Origin: Adiantum capillus-veneris
Taxonomy: Eukaryota; Streptophyta; Polypodiopsida; Polypodiales; Pteridaceae
DNA length: 60,000 nucleotides
NCBI GenBank assembly: GCA_014529385.2
Contig: CM043971.1
Location: 52,677,209 to 52,737,208, forward strand
Reading direction: 5' to 3'
The notes under the pieces were generated by a model that had not been told where the DNA came from, did no database searches, and worked only from the letters and a program-made list of their open reading frames with translations. Of this stretch, positions 1 through 11,202 are shown in pieces (the stretch's first letter is position 1; each line of letters opens with the position of its first letter). A program made the position numbers and the translations under genes.

Positions 1-2187
1 AGTTCACAAAATAATATAATAATTAATTAAACTAGTATCCCTAAGCTTAATCTCAATAATCAGCAGAGAATTTAGAATTAAGAGAGAATTTTAGAGTATA
101 AACAGGTTTAATCTTCAATTAATTAAGAAAATGTAAATAGATTAACATGGTTCTACTGATTAAAAAGAATTAGTGCTAATTACCGTTGATTAACCAACTA
201 GAGCTTTGCTCTCTAGTGGTTTCTGAGTAGAGGTCCCTCTGGATGAGAGAGAAATTACCAAGGCTCCGTGTCTATTTGAAATTGTGAAGCATGGGGTCCT
301 ATTTATAGGTTTCTGGCACTCATAAGCTCTCATAGGTTGAAAAAGAAGTTGCTTGCAGCTCAAGCAATCCCCAAGCTTAAGATGGCGCCCCCTGCTGCTA
401 ATTGAGTCCCTAGCAGGTCACTGATGACCCTCCCATTACCTGCCAGCTTTAAAATATCAATTTTGCTATATTTTGACCTATTTTTGCTTAATTGATAAAT
501 ATATGGTAAATATATGGGAGGCCTTTATTAAATAAAATCTATGCTTAAATGACTGCTGCAATCATTCAATTTTTCTTAATAATTTAATTTACATTGAATC
601 TTTTGGAAGGACTAGCAGTGTCAGTTTTTGTCCGAATTTAAATCTGAAAATTTCTAGCCCGGGGTTTGCTATGCTTAAGACAATGAATTAAAAGTCCAAA
701 AAACTATTTCGGCCCTATAACTTCCACAAATTGGGCTAAGGTATCCTCAAACAACGCTTTTTCCCCCCTAACATATGTGAGGGCATAGCCGCTGGTGGAC
801 TCCTCTTCCAAGTGAAGAAGCTTTCTAAACGTTTTTAGTGCATAGGGATGGATAGTTACCTAACTAATCAGGTCCATCCATCCATGATTGACAACCTTAG
901 TCAATCCCCACTTACCCCCCCGCACTCACACATGATTCATTTATTTTCTAATTACTATCACATTGTTTTAACATTTAAAAATAATAGTTTCTTTTAACTT
1001 TCCGTCACACTAATTCCTTCAATCAATTATTAAAGTCAACATTGAAAGCATTCTTTTAGTAAATAGACATCTTTAAACTTAAGATAGGGTACTGTCAATC
1101 AAAACATTGTCCATAATAACCATGACCAGTACTCTTCTTGTCTCAAGACCACCTAAGGGTGAAAAAATGGCACCCATTCCTTATTCACAATACGAAGTGG
1201 ATAAACCCCCACCCAAGGTTCCGGGTGCCCATACACCAAACTAGTTGCTCATACAACCGGGCGGCTCCCCTAGGATATAAAAACGGTATCCTAATGTTTG
1301 GTGGATACGGGCGCATACAGGCGTATTCACACCAAACCCGGTGGACACTCTATTTTTTTGGAAAAAAACCCTCTAATTCAGCCTAAGATGAGTTGTAATC
1401 ATGATGAGATTAGACCATATCCTTGTTTATTTTCTCTGAGTCTACCCCTTGTAAGAGGCTGGATGGCCATGGGAAATCCCCCTAACTTTTAAAGTCAAAA
1501 CCCTTAGTTTTAAAGAATAAATTATCATTAGCAAAAGAAAGAAAATGTACACTGTGGAGGCTTCTTGTGACTACAACTTGTAATCCTCTTTTCTCATGAA
1601 TGGGTAATCAAAATTCTATTCCAAATAGCACATTGCGTTCCTTGTCTGTTGCTCTACAGTCTAAGTGTAATCATTTCCAATTCTGCTATGGTTCACGACG
1701 TACTGTTTGTGAGCTAATTGCATTGATTTGGGAGTTAATATGGTTGTTTTTTGATGTTTTGACCATGGATAAGTGTTTCTATGCTTAAGGGAGATCTTTC
1801 CAAGTACTTCTCTTTCAGTTTTTTTCTCTTTTTTGTGATGGATCGTGATTTATGTACCTTCCCAGATGGTGAGAGAACTTGGTAGGATTGAGCCCATAAG
1901 TGTTGTGATACCTCTCCTTAAGTTTCGTGACATTCCGGATTCGTTTGGATACCGAAAAGGCGTGATGACGTTGAATGTTGAGATTGGACGCATACTGATT
2001 CTCTGACTAGGAAGTGGTTGATTTTCTTTTGTTGTAGAACGAGTAGCCCTTGAGTTTACTTTGGTGAGATTGACACTCTCATTAAGTCTCCGTGCCCCAC
2101 CCCGATTCGCTTCCTTACATATTGACATTATATATGTTAGTGCAAAAGAGCTATGCTGCAGACGTCCGTCGTGGCGACCCGCTAACA
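1..2187 (+). repeat. LTR end and flanking AT-rich sequence of a tRNA-Asp-primed LTR retrotransposon (start not resolved)
   Basis: The stretch has no credible gene. It ends in CTAACA directly before an 18-base primer binding site, which marks position 2187 as the 3' end of a 5' LTR. The left limit of the LTR cannot be set because no partner LTR is visible in the window, and some of the first kilobase may be unrelated. Short ORFs here have no recognisable domain. A motif ATGGATCGTGAT at 1839-1850 recurs in modified form in the leader at 2744. Confidence 0.5.
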
Positions 2188-2188
2188 T

Positions 2189-2206
2189 TGGCGCCGTTGC
2201 CGGGGA
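2189..2206 (+). other. Primer binding site, tRNA-Asp type
   Basis: TGGCGCCGTTGCCGGGGA follows the LTR end after one T. It matches the primer site that plant Athila/Tat-type Ty3/gypsy elements use with the 3' end of tRNA-Asp. The match to that tRNA is from general knowledge and was not computed. The same site with one change occurs at 39384, so the window holds two elements of this primer class. Confidence 0.75.
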
Positions 2207-3008
2207 AACCGATCCTTAGGTGGTGAGTGACTCAGTGTACCAAAAAAAAAAAAAAAATCTCTTCAAGCTTTTGATAACCGTTCCGCTTGCCATAGACAAT
2301 GAAGCAGCTAGACGTAGGTTTAGTGCTTAATAGAGACTAGGGTCCGAAACTAGCCACTGCTATTCCTTAAGAGCAAAGAAAACTGTGAGTGAAGTACAAG
2401 ATCGATAGTATTTTGTTCTTTGATTTTTCACATGCTTGGAAAGGGCTATTCCACCACACATTGTTGTTATTTCTGTACTGTTGAGTTCAGTTATGTTTGC
2501 ATATTCATTTGAGTTATAGGAGTAGGTTAGGAAACAAATCACACCATCATTTGTGGCCAAAAGGATCAAGGGAAAAACTATCAAAAACCTTATTTTGGTG
2601 TTGAAGACCATAACTCGGAAAAATTGAATAAGTGATGGTCAAAGCTTGAAAACTGGACCAAACCCAGTAAAACTTTAAAGAAGGGGATAAAAACACTTGT
2701 TGGAAAAGACTATGCAAAAACCTGTCAAAAATCTTGCCAAACATGGATCGCGATCCATGTACCTTTTTGATAAAATGTGCTAAAATTATTTCCTTTGCTT
2801 AGGACAGGCTCTCAAGCATCAAAACCTTGCGTTTGGTGAGAAAAAGAGGGCTAGAAGTTCATAAAAATCAAAAGATTGGAGTGAGCAGACCAAAACCTTG
2901 GAAAAAAGGGGAAACAAGGAAAAACTGAACTTTTATTTGTCCAAATCCAAAAAGGGATGAGAATTGGGACCGACCAGAAGCAAGGAATCCACAGAACCAA
3001 ATTTCATG

Positions 3009-3054
<46 letters not shown>

Positions 3055-3085
3055 CCTCTGTGTGTGTGTGTGTGTGTGTGTGTGT
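2207..3085 (+). other. Leader of the truncated tRNA-Asp-primed element
   Basis: Non-coding sequence after the primer site. It includes an A-run near 2240 and a perfect 20 bp palindrome, ACATGGATCGCGATCCATGT, at 2742-2761. No gag or pol follows, so the element is truncated or its body lies elsewhere. The leader runs into the (CT)n/(TG)n tract. Confidence 0.45.
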
Positions 3086-3086
3086 T
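3010..3086. repeat. Compound microsatellite (CT)n-(TG)n
   Basis: About 40 bases of CT repeats at 3010-3050 are followed, after a short CCTCCC spacer, by TG repeats at 3060-3085. Translations across it are artefacts. Confidence 0.95.
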
Positions 3087-4067
3087 GGACGGATACGCCG
3101 CGACGGACGTCAGCACAGCGAGAACTCACCTAACATATAATGTCAGCTAAGGACGAAGCTCGACCCGCAGGCGCGTGGAAGTGAGCATAAGGTGTCAACC
3201 TACACTCGACAAACTCCTAACTAATTCCTACAGAGGTCTCTACCAATTGTCTAAGTCACAGCCTTCAAGAGTGCATAAGAGGATACTTCCTACAACGTTG
3301 TCTAGAGCCGAACACCCATCAAACAATCTCGAAACACCATAGAACTTGAAGGAGACCCTACTAACACCAATAGGTCACTCTCCCTAAGGTCTATGAACCA
3401 AAATCCCAACCCAAAACACCCGGTGCAAAATCATGTAGGATGTCTCGCCAAAATTTGCAGAACTTCATTTCTGAAATCTAAAGTGTCTAATATGTAGCTC
3501 TACTCAATGTGAACACGTGGATATGCTGCAATGCAAAATCGGATAACGATGCTCACCCAATCACCAAATGAAGCTCATAGAAGGAGTTCGCAAAATCGGA
3601 CCGTACGCGCACAATGTAGGTATCGGCGCGTAGCTCTCGTCGGGTGCAACACGCCGCACTTCTCCGCACTCGATTCCGACCACCGGTGCACACGTAGCGT
3701 CAAGATGAAGCTCACACTCTCTCTCGTACACAGTACGCTCACTCACAGACTTCAAAACTTGTTTTTTTTTAAATGACAAAATGTTATTAATTAAGGTCAA
3801 AAAGTGGTATATATACCTACAATTCTCAAACCCTAAAGTTCCAAAATCAACCAACTACTCCATCTATCTATCAAAACTGGGATACAATCTGGAAACTTTT
3901 GTAAGTCCCAATATTTACAAGGTGAAAAATCAGGTTTTCTCAATAAATGAATAATTACAAAAAATGATAATCCTCCAAGTAGTTAGTCTCCGTGGGGTGT
4001 GTCCAGCTTCTAACACTCCCCCCCTCCTTGCTCATGTCGTCCCCGACATGGCCGCTGATCCGCTTCT
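3087..4067. other. No gene recognised
   Basis: About 1 kb of mixed composition. The overlapping short ORFs on both strands around 3531-3854 show no domain. A C-rich tract and a small inverted repeat (GTCCCCGAC) lie around 4013-4050. I see no primer site or repeat partner in the window. Confidence 0.4.
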
Positions 4068-5029
4068 TCATCGTATGGTTTCACGCATCTTGATCAGTGA
4101 TTCGTATCTTGCATGCAGGTTCATCATTGTTGGGCCGAAAATATCAATGTTTATGGTGAAGAAGCCTGTGTAGAACGCTTCTTCAAAGGCCTGGAGGTGA
4201 TAGGATGATAGAAACATTATCCTTTGATACAGCGCATGTATCACCTCCTTGGAAGGCTGACCAGACAGATCATAGGCGCATCTGTAAGTATCTTGGAAGA
4301 AGAAGATACTGTCTGTCACCTGGCCTGGCTTTCATGTCTCAAATACTGCTAGAAGGGTTTTGCAGATTTTCTTCATCATGATGCACGTAAGGTCAGGTGA
4401 GCTAGTGAACAATTTGATGGCGCTCGTTAGGATTTTCACCATGTATTGGACACTTATTCTCTCACCTGCCTTTAAGCCCGATAGCTTAGGGTAATTCAGC
4501 CAAGTGGGTTGGCTCCTTTGTAAGATCTCCTGGGCTTTCCACTTCCTGATCCTTGGTAGAGGACAAAAGCTGAGGTTGTCTCTGATGTTTTTCGGTGCCT
4601 CTACCAAGTGGATTAGGTATTGTGGGTACTATTGTGAGCCAGGCCTTCCTCCATTTTGGCTGAGAGTCAACAATTAGCCTGACTCCTTCTGGTTGGGAGG
4701 TATCTGCGTTGTAAAGTGGTACAGTCGGCTCTTCTCTTATCCGCTTATTGATGGTGGTTGCTTCATATTTCAACAATGGATATGGGAGAGAGGGTTGAAG
4801 CCATTCGCACCTGAGGTTGCTAGCATCAATCTTCTTAATGTTCATGGACTTGAAAACCCTTTGCTCCCACTCCAAGGCTTCCTTTGTTGTCTCTCTGATT
4901 TCTTTCTCTATTGCCTTACGCAGCTTCTCTTCCTCCTCCTGTGTTAGATCTTGTGGCTCTTGAGAGGATCCTTCTAGGATTTCCTCTTGCATAGGCGTGT
5001 CCACCGGATCTGCCACATTTTCTAAATTG
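4068..5029 (-). pseudogene. Unknown coiled-coil protein gene, downstream half, interrupted by a Ty3/gypsy insertion
   Basis: Minus-strand coding sequence resumes at 5029 directly beyond the left LTR of the Tat-like element and runs to 4068 through three pieces. The first (5029-4486) is rich in Glu and Lys (EEEEKLRKAIEKEI) with coiled-coil character. The second (4607-4332) overlaps it in another frame, so a frameshift lies near 4600. The third (4319-4068) includes SIFFFQDTYRCAYDL. I recognise no family. With the piece at 14913-16444 it looks like a single gene or TE-encoded protein split by the insertion. The flanking ATGTC and ATGCC look like a 5 bp target duplication with one change. Confidence 0.5.
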
Positions 5030-5633
5030 ATGTCTGATAGCGGGAAAAAGAGCAGTGCAATCAGGTGGCCCCTGTACTCGTGCACACTCCACAAACCACA
5101 CCTCATGCAAACAAGCAAAGAACAAAACAAAGGGGGAACCACCCTAAATTGAGAGGTTTAGGGACCTCACACATAGTGTACATAGGCAAGTGAGACTTCT
5201 GGCATTATGATGGCATCAAAACATATGGCAAAACACATAGAAACGAAGCTTAGGGACCTTATGTAGCATATATATACACAAGACATCATCTTAACAATAC
5301 AACGGCATCTGATCATACATAACAAGGATATAGAGAAGCAAGCCAAGGATGGCATAATCCCTTGTCAAAAACAATCAACCCAGCAAGTAGGTATGATCCT
5401 ACTAGCAACACATCAATACCTTAGAGAATGATGGCGAGGATGGTGGCCATGGAGCATGAGAGAAGACTCCTTATTTAGGTTTTAGGGCTAGTAATGTAGC
5501 ATACTAGAGGGAGAGAGAGAGAGGGAGAGAGAGTAGAGCTCCATCCATAGCTCCTCATTGTGAGCAATGTTGTCATAGCTTCGTTGCTTGGTGAAGTGGG
5601 TGAAGTGTTGGTTTTGAGTGAGAGAAGGCCTCC

Positions 5634-5640
5634 TTATATA
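5634..5640 (-). promoter_or_regulatory. Candidate TATA box of the 3' LTR
   Basis: TATATAA on the minus strand, in CCTATATAAGGAGG. The identical site recurs in the 5' LTR near 13989-13995. Its position leaves roughly 0.55-0.6 kb of R-U5 before the LTR end, which is plausible for this LTR size. Confidence 0.4.
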
Positions 5641-6147
5641 GGTTTCTGAGAGGGTTTAGGATTAGGGATAAACATGCTTAAATCCGTTGATTGGGGTTAC
5701 TTTTTTCTTAGGGTGGTCAACAGATTGAGGTCACCAGATATGTCACCATCAAGATATTCTCCAGAGTGATGTGAGAGGGGAGGGTAAATGCTGATTTTTC
5801 TGATTCTGACACATGGGGATAAGGCCTTGACCAGCATTTAAGAGCAGGTAAGGTGGCTGTTGAAACTGGAGGTTTTGCACATGTCAGGGTGGGACCTGCG
5901 GGGGGGGGGTGGTAGCTGGGTCCTCCTGAATATCAAATTCTCAAAAAATCCTCAACCATGGCTTCTTTTGACATGTGTTCTTTGAAAAAATCAGCATGTC
6001 TCTTTTCAACTCAAAAGTCTTTATCCCTGTTGACTCACCTTTACCATAAGATTTTCTCCTCCTGTAACTGCATTGTTGATGCCCAATCACTGCTTCTAGT
6101 AACAGTGAACTGTTACCTACCAAATACTTATGGTGCAGTAAAAAATA

Positions 6148-6250
6148 TTTACCATGGGTAAAAAAAGTTACTGTAGGTAAAAAGTGATTTGTATTTACCA
6201 TGTAGGTGAAAAATATTTACTGTAGGTAAAAAATATTTACTGTCGGTAAA
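6148..6250. promoter_or_regulatory. Array of five TTTAC-NNN-GGTAAA palindrome-like motifs in the LTR
   Basis: Motifs lie at 6148 (TTTACCATGGGTAAA), 6167 (GTTACTGTAGGTAAA), 6194 (TTTACCATGTAGGTGAA), 6216 (TTTACTGTAGGTAAA) and 6236 (TTTACTGTCGGTAAA), about 20-27 bases apart. In the minus-strand element they lie in U3, about 0.5-0.6 kb upstream of the TATA-like box. A role as a transcription factor array is inference. Confidence 0.45.
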
Positions 6251-6542
6251 AAAGTGAAAACGGTGTATGCTGTGCTGTGAGTCCACACGAACATCCTCGT
6301 GTAAATTTCACTAGAAATTCACACCTAAAATGGGCTATTCTATAAAATATAGGTTGTAGGCATGCATAAGAGCTCGTTCCCACGTATCTTCTGTCCATGG
6401 CACTTTTTACTCTTTGGTGCTTGTGAAGTAGATTTTTCTTCTCTTTCGAGATCCCTTGGATTAGAGTATCCTCATCTCCCCAACAACTGACTGTGCCTTT
6501 ATTGCATCTTCAGAAGGGGTCCTAAAAACCATCCATCATATA

Positions 6543-6555
6543 GCCCTCCCCCTTA
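6543..6555 (-). other. Polypurine tract of the Tat-like element
   Basis: On the minus strand AAGGGGGAGGG followed by CTATA lies immediately before the TG start of the 3' LTR at 6538. This is the expected place for plus-strand priming. Confidence 0.75.
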
Positions 6556-6875
6556 AGCTAGAGGTATTTGATGCCTCTAGCTGTAGGTTGTGCTACAATA
6601 GGGTTCTCTTGAATACTTACCCACCTGGTACCAATTGAATTTGCCGTGGTACTGCTTTCTTGGCTGATGCACCCTGTTTAGTCCTTTCTGATGAATAATT
6701 GTATCCATCCATGACTAACAACTCGTCTCCTAGACCCTTGAAAGCCATACCCCATCCATTGTCAATATCTGCTTTCATTGGTAGCATTCTCTTTTTTTCT
6801 TCTCTTTTTTCCTTTTTTTTTGTCTTCTCTTTTTTTTTTTTTTTTTTTGAAACGACTATGTACATGATTGTTACC
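6556..6875. other. Non-coding 3' region of the Tat-like element
   Basis: It holds a T-rich stretch with runs of up to about 19 T near 6785-6850 (A-rich in the element's sense). ORFs across it are low-complexity artefacts. Confidence 0.5.
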
Positions 6876-7619
6876 TCAGTTGGAGCTCGAATATAATGAG
6901 CTCTCCTCTGAACCATCCTTAGCATTGATTTCACCAGCATATGGCTGTGAAAGACGACATTGGTAGGCCTTCAATCGCCAACCATTTACCGGGGTCTGAT
7001 GTACCTTACCATCTAGGTCACCTAGTTGGTAACTACCATTTGAGAACATCTGTATCACTACAAAAGGGCCTTCCCACTTAAGCAAGAACTTACCATCCTT
7101 CCTGCGATCAAAGCGATTGTCGTATCTGAGCACTAAAGAACCTTCCTTGATACCTTTCTTGACAAGGTTGCGATTGAACTTCTTTCGTTTCTTCTCTGCC
7201 TGGGCTGCATAGTACTTCACTGCTGACTCTCGATCTAGCCCTAACCTCTCCAAATCGATGATTCTTCCTTCCGCCTGCTTCTCTTGACTATCCTCTTGAT
7301 GTGCTTTTAGAACTCGGAGGCTCGCTAGCTCCACTTCTATAGGTAATAGTGCCTCTTGCCCGTAAACCAAGTGAAAAGGTGTATACCCCAAGGATGTTTT
7401 AAAGGATGTTCTGTAGGCCCAAAGTGCTGCATCTAGGTGTTTGTCCCATGCCTTAGGATGTAAATGCACTTGCTTAGTGATGATTTTACATATAAGACCA
7501 TTTACCTTTTCCACAAGACCATTGCATTGAGGGTAGTATGGTGTAGAGTGCCTGCGCTTGATTTTTAACTTGCTCATCAATTGCCCGACTAAATCAGCTC
7601 GAAACGGCAACAAAGGCAT
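6876..7619 (-). pseudogene. Integrase, C-terminal part of catalytic core and C-terminal domain (Tat-like element)
   Basis: The fragment has HSTPYYPQCNGLVEKVNG, which carries the third catalytic acidic residue (Glu of NGLVE). It continues with WAYRTSFKTSLGYTPFHLVYG and the C-terminal domain KWEGPFVVIQMFSNGSYQL. It overlaps the preceding ORF by 31 bases in another frame. The segment that should carry the second catalytic Asp (usually in a D-[NRQ]-G context) is absent between the two pieces, which suggests a small deletion. Integrase inserts the cDNA into chromosomes; this copy cannot be functional. Confidence 0.85.
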
Positions 7620-8107
7620 TCAAAAATGAAATCACTCACGTCCTTGGCTGTGATGCGCTTTGTGGGATGAGCTTCTGCCCATCTGGTCATGTACTCCACT
7701 CCCATAATGATGTATTCCTTCCCTGATTGAGTGCAAGGTAGTGGCCCTATTGCATCTATCCCCCATTTTTCAAATGGACCATAGGTTTTGATTGGATGCT
7801 GATTTTCATGGGTAAGAAGCCTTGGTCCAGCTTTTTGGCAAACCTCACATGTGCGGCACCAATGTTGTACATCTCGATGGAGGCTTGGCCACGTGAACCC
7901 TGCTTGTAAAATCTTTCTGCTAGTAATCTCTTGTGCAAAGTGTCCACCACACACACCTTCATGACAACTAAACAAAATATCCTTTATCTCTTGGGATGCA
8001 GGAACTCTCCTTAAGACAGCATCTTTCCCTCTACAATACAAGTCCTCATTCACTAAGCTATAGCTGGTAGCCTTTTTTGCCAACCACCTACATTCACTTT
8101 TACTCAT
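7589..8107 (-). pseudogene. Integrase, zinc-binding domain and first part of catalytic core (Tat-like element)
   Basis: The H2C2 zinc-binding domain is visible: His in SCHEGVCGGHF and the CEVCQ cysteines. The start of the core follows, with the first catalytic Asp in KWGIDAIGPLP. The ORF ends soon after DVSDFIFE, at the deletion noted for the downstream fragment. It lies just after the second RNase H domain, in the order expected for Tat elements. Confidence 0.87.
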
Positions 8108-8994
8108 ACCAGAGGGTGCTTCACAATGCTCAAGAAAGTAAAGTAAATCATGCAGCTCCTCCTTTCCCTGGTATAAAGGCTTTTCACAAGGATAGCACCT
8201 ACTATGAGAGTTTGTAGTTCTTCACCTGCTAAGGCATCTGCTTCTCGATTTTGATCTCTAGGTACAAAGTGCACTCGAACTTCTTTAAAACCCTTCAACA
8301 AGGCCTTTGCTTCCCTCATCTTAACAGACAATTTGTCATTTTTACAGGCCCATACACGAACCATTTGCTTAACAATCAACATGGAGTCACCAAAAACATT
8401 TAGCTTTGTGATGCCCTGAGAAAGACAACATTGCAACCCTAAAACAAGGGCATGGTACTCTGCTTCATTGTTAGAATGAACCTCTTTTAGATGAAACCCT
8501 TTTGCAAAGATCTTCTCCTTCTCTGGACCTAATATTACTATGCCTGTTGATGCCTTGTCTTTGGTCCTCTTGTAATCCCCATCAAAATACAGACTGTGTA
8601 CTCCCAGTAGAACTTCAGGCTCCAGGATAGGCGGTACCTTACTAGGAGCCTCTTTCTTGGCCTTCTCATAACACCTTTGTGTGAGGACATCTGCCAAACA
8701 AGCACAGGTGGAATCCTCTACTTGTAGTGTGTAGTCAAACTCTTGAAGCTGCACCACCCACTTTGCTATTCTTTGAGACAGTTCCATGTGTTGTAGGGCA
8801 TATGGAAAAACCTCCTCAGTTGTTATCACCACAAATTGTCTCGGAAGTAAGTAAGCCCGAAACTTCTCCACTGCAAACTTAAGAGCTAGCACCAATTGCT
8901 CAGTTGCGCTGAAACCCTTTTCAGCAGCTGTCATCACTCTACTAGAGAAGTAGACTGGTCTCATGAGAGATGTCTTTGGGTCTTTTTGCATCAA
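8104..8994 (-). CDS. RNase H plus archaeal-type second RNase H (Tat-like element)
   Basis: The first part (FSSRVMTAAEKGFSATEQLVLAL, FVVITTEEVF, then QLQEFDY) is the retroviral-type RNase H that follows reverse transcriptase. A second RNase H follows from about residue 135, with all four acidic residues visible: Asp in LYFDGD, Glu in NNEAEYHAL, Asp in FGDSMLIV and Asp in NREADALAGE. Dual RNase H is known for the Tat lineage. This 296-codon stretch is one of the longest open frames left in the element, though the intact protein would be part of a Pol polyprotein. Confidence 0.88.
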   Translation of the reverse strand: MMQKDPKTSLMRPVYFSSRVMTAAEKGFSATEQLVLALKFAVEKFRAYLLPRQFVVITTEEVFPYALQHMELSQRIAKWVVQLQEFDYTLQVEDSTCACLADVLTQRCYEKAKKEAPSKVPPILEPEVLLGVHSLYFDGDYKRTKDKASTGIVILGPEKEKIFAKGFHLKEVHSNNEAEYHALVLGLQCCLSQGITKLNVFGDSMLIVKQMVRVWACKNDKLSVKMREAKALLKGFKEVRVHFVPRDQNREADALAGEELQTLIVGAILVKSLYTRERRSCMIYFTFLSIVKHPLV

Positions 8995-9153
8995 GATAGC
9001 TCCTAGAGCTTCTGGACCTACACTAGGATTTACATAGAATAATTAACCCCATGTGGGTTGTAGGACGACAGGCAATGAGCTCAAAATGGTTTTAACTTCT
9101 TGAAAGCACCTTTCACCCTCCTCACTCCATGTCAATGTAGTGTGTTTAGTGAG

Positions 9154-9555
9154 CTACTGCAAAGGATAGATTGCCTGAGAAAGGAGATGTATGAATCGTC
9201 CCATGTAGCGAACCTTTTGAATGAAGGAGACTAGTTGCTTCACGTTTGAAGGAGTAGGTAAAGCTAACAATGTCTTTACCTTTTCAGGGTCAACCTCAAT
9301 ACCATCTTGAGACACAACATGGCCTAGTAGAGTGACCTTGCTCTCACCTATGTGGCACTTGTCTTTATTCAATCGCCCACCCAATTGGGCCAGACGGGTG
9401 AAACCTTCATCAACCTTGGATAGATGTACTTCCCTGGAGCTGTAAATGCAAAAATCATCAATGAAGACTCGTATTGACTTACCAAAGTAAGGTTGAAACA
9501 CCAAGTTCATAAACCTCTGGAAAGTAGCTGGGGCATTAGTTAAACCAAAAGGCAT
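9154..9555 (-). pseudogene. Reverse transcriptase, palm and thumb (Tat-like element)
   Basis: [17 protein letters not shown] and the catalytic FIDDF motif identify the Ty3/gypsy reverse transcriptase. LLGHVVSQDGIEVDPEK belongs to the thumb side. A stop near 9575 separates it from the upstream half, and another ends it before the RNase H. Confidence 0.9.
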
Positions 9556-9576
9556 AACTCTATAAGCAAAACACCC

Positions 9577-11136
9577 TCAAGGTGTTATGAAGGTAGTCTT
9601 TCTTTGGTCTTCATCTGCAATTCTGATTTGGAAGTAGCCTGAGTACCCATCACACACTGTGTACCTTTCATGACCAGCCACTTCATTTAATATTTCATCT
9701 TGAAAAGGCAAAGGAAAATGGTCCCTTTTTGTGGCTGCGTTTAGAGGCTTGTAATCCACACATACCCTCCACTTCCCATTTTTCTTTGGTGCTACCACAA
9801 CTTGAGACACCCACTCAGAATCTTCCACTGGGTAGATAAATCCTGCCTTGAGTAATCTTTTTACTTCTTTTAAGAGTGCATCTTGTTGCATTAGCCCTAA
9901 TCTCCTTAGCCTTTGCACCACTGGTTTGGCACCTTCCTTTAATTGGATATGGTGTTGGGTTACCGTCACTCCTTTAATGTGCTCGTAATCCGTTATAAAG
10001 AGGCTAGCATGCTTCTTTAGTACCTGCAAATAGGGTTCTCTCTCTTCTTCTAGTAGGTCCTTAGCTAGCATCTCCTCTAAGCCTGTGGCTTCTTCCTTGT
10101 TTAGAGAGTCTTGACCACCATCTCCTTCTGGGTTTCGCAGTATTATACCCATGACTTCCAAAGAGCTAGCATCCTCCTCAGATGAAGAGCAACTGCTTGT
10201 GCTCCATTCATCCATAGAAGTCTCCATCTCTAGGTCTTGTTGTCTACCCTGCTTCATGTCATACACAATTTTTTGTTGCTTGCCACCTACCTTATGATTT
10301 GGTCGCAACTCAAGGGAACCTGTCTCCCAATCTTGCCTAGCTTTCATAGCCATAAGCCAAGGTCTTCCAAGGATTAGCGGATAGCCCTCCCCCTTAGTTG
10401 GGATCACATGAGCATCAATTGAGATTGCAACACCAAAAGCTGAAACCTTCACTCCATTAACCTTTCCCACACAAGACACCCTTACATTATTTGTCATCTT
10501 AGCTTGTAAGGAAGTTTGCTCGTTTACTTCCAAACCCAAACTGTGCATTATTTTCTCTGTCATAACACAAATCTCGGCTCCACCATCTACGTACACATTG
10601 GAGACTCGCTGACTCTTAATCTCTGCATCAATGACTGGCACGATATCCTTCATGCCTCTTGCACTAATAGACCCAACTGACTTTGCCTTAGCCCTCCTGG
10701 TGCTGACCATCTTAGACCAGGTTCTACGCATCTTTGGGGAAAGGTGGAGGAGTTGCTGCCATGAAATCTTTGGTCCTTGCTTACTCACATCTGCTACCAG
10801 GTCGTAAGGTATGGATCCTACCCCAAGTGGAAAGTCTTCTACTCCTATGTTCCTCCTTGACCTAATCTTCCTTTTCTTGTCTCCTATCAGTTGGGAGGAA
10901 CCCTCATTCCCTTTATCCGGCTCTGAAGCTTCCATTTCATCAGTTCTTTGTCTCCTAAATCTCTTTATTGGCATGGCAACAGCTTCCTCCATTTTTTCTT
11001 TCCCTTTATCCTTACCATTGTCAAGACTTATGACAGAGACAGCCCTGTCCTCCCCTCCCGATGGTAGTGGAGGGATCTCTGCTAGTGCTTGTGGTGGTGG
11101 AGGAGGGGGTCTCAATATTTGGATTGGTGGAGCCAT
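9577..11136 (-). pseudogene. Protease and N-terminal half of reverse transcriptase (Tat-like element)
   Basis: A 519-codon frame. Its proline-rich start is followed by a retropepsin-like segment: VYVDGGAEICVM, where D-G-G replaces the usual D-[ST]-G, and YPLILGRPWLMAMKARQDW. Reverse transcriptase then begins: KAGFIYPVEDSEWVSQVVVAPKKNG, RVCVDYKPLNAATKRDHFPLP and DGYSGYFQIRI. It breaks off just before the [10 protein letters not shown] block, where a stop separates it from 9154-9555. Confidence 0.88.
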
Positions 11137-11202
11137 GTGTGCATTTTGTCCATTTAGTGGCCTAGCTCGAGGAGGAGTGACTTGCTGGCGAGGAGGCCAT
11201 CT

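Larger units (their letters stand above)
5035..6538 (-). repeat. 3' LTR of the Tat-like element
   Basis: Nearly identical to 13389-14907. It starts TGATGGATGG and ends CCCGCTATCA on the minus strand, with the canonical TG...CA ends. It contains a GA-rich tract near 5510, a G-run near 5900 that is shorter than in the partner LTR, a TATATAA box on the minus strand near 5634-5640, and a cluster of palindromic TTTAC...GGTAAA motifs at 6148-6250. Confidence 0.92.

Noticed and set aside
2189-2206. tRNA-Asp-like sequence as a tRNA gene
   Set aside because: Only the 18 bases complementary to the tRNA 3' end are present, directly after an LTR; no cloverleaf sequence around it. The same holds at 39384, 17617 and 40564.
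6148-6250. Repeated TTTAC...GGTAAA motifs as a CRISPR array
   Set aside because: Units are only about 15 bases with irregular short gaps, inside a plant LTR, and no associated genes exist.
6617-6940. Lysine-rich 107-codon ORF on the minus strand
   Set aside because: It is produced by the long T-run read as AAA codons in the 3' non-coding part of the Tat-like element.
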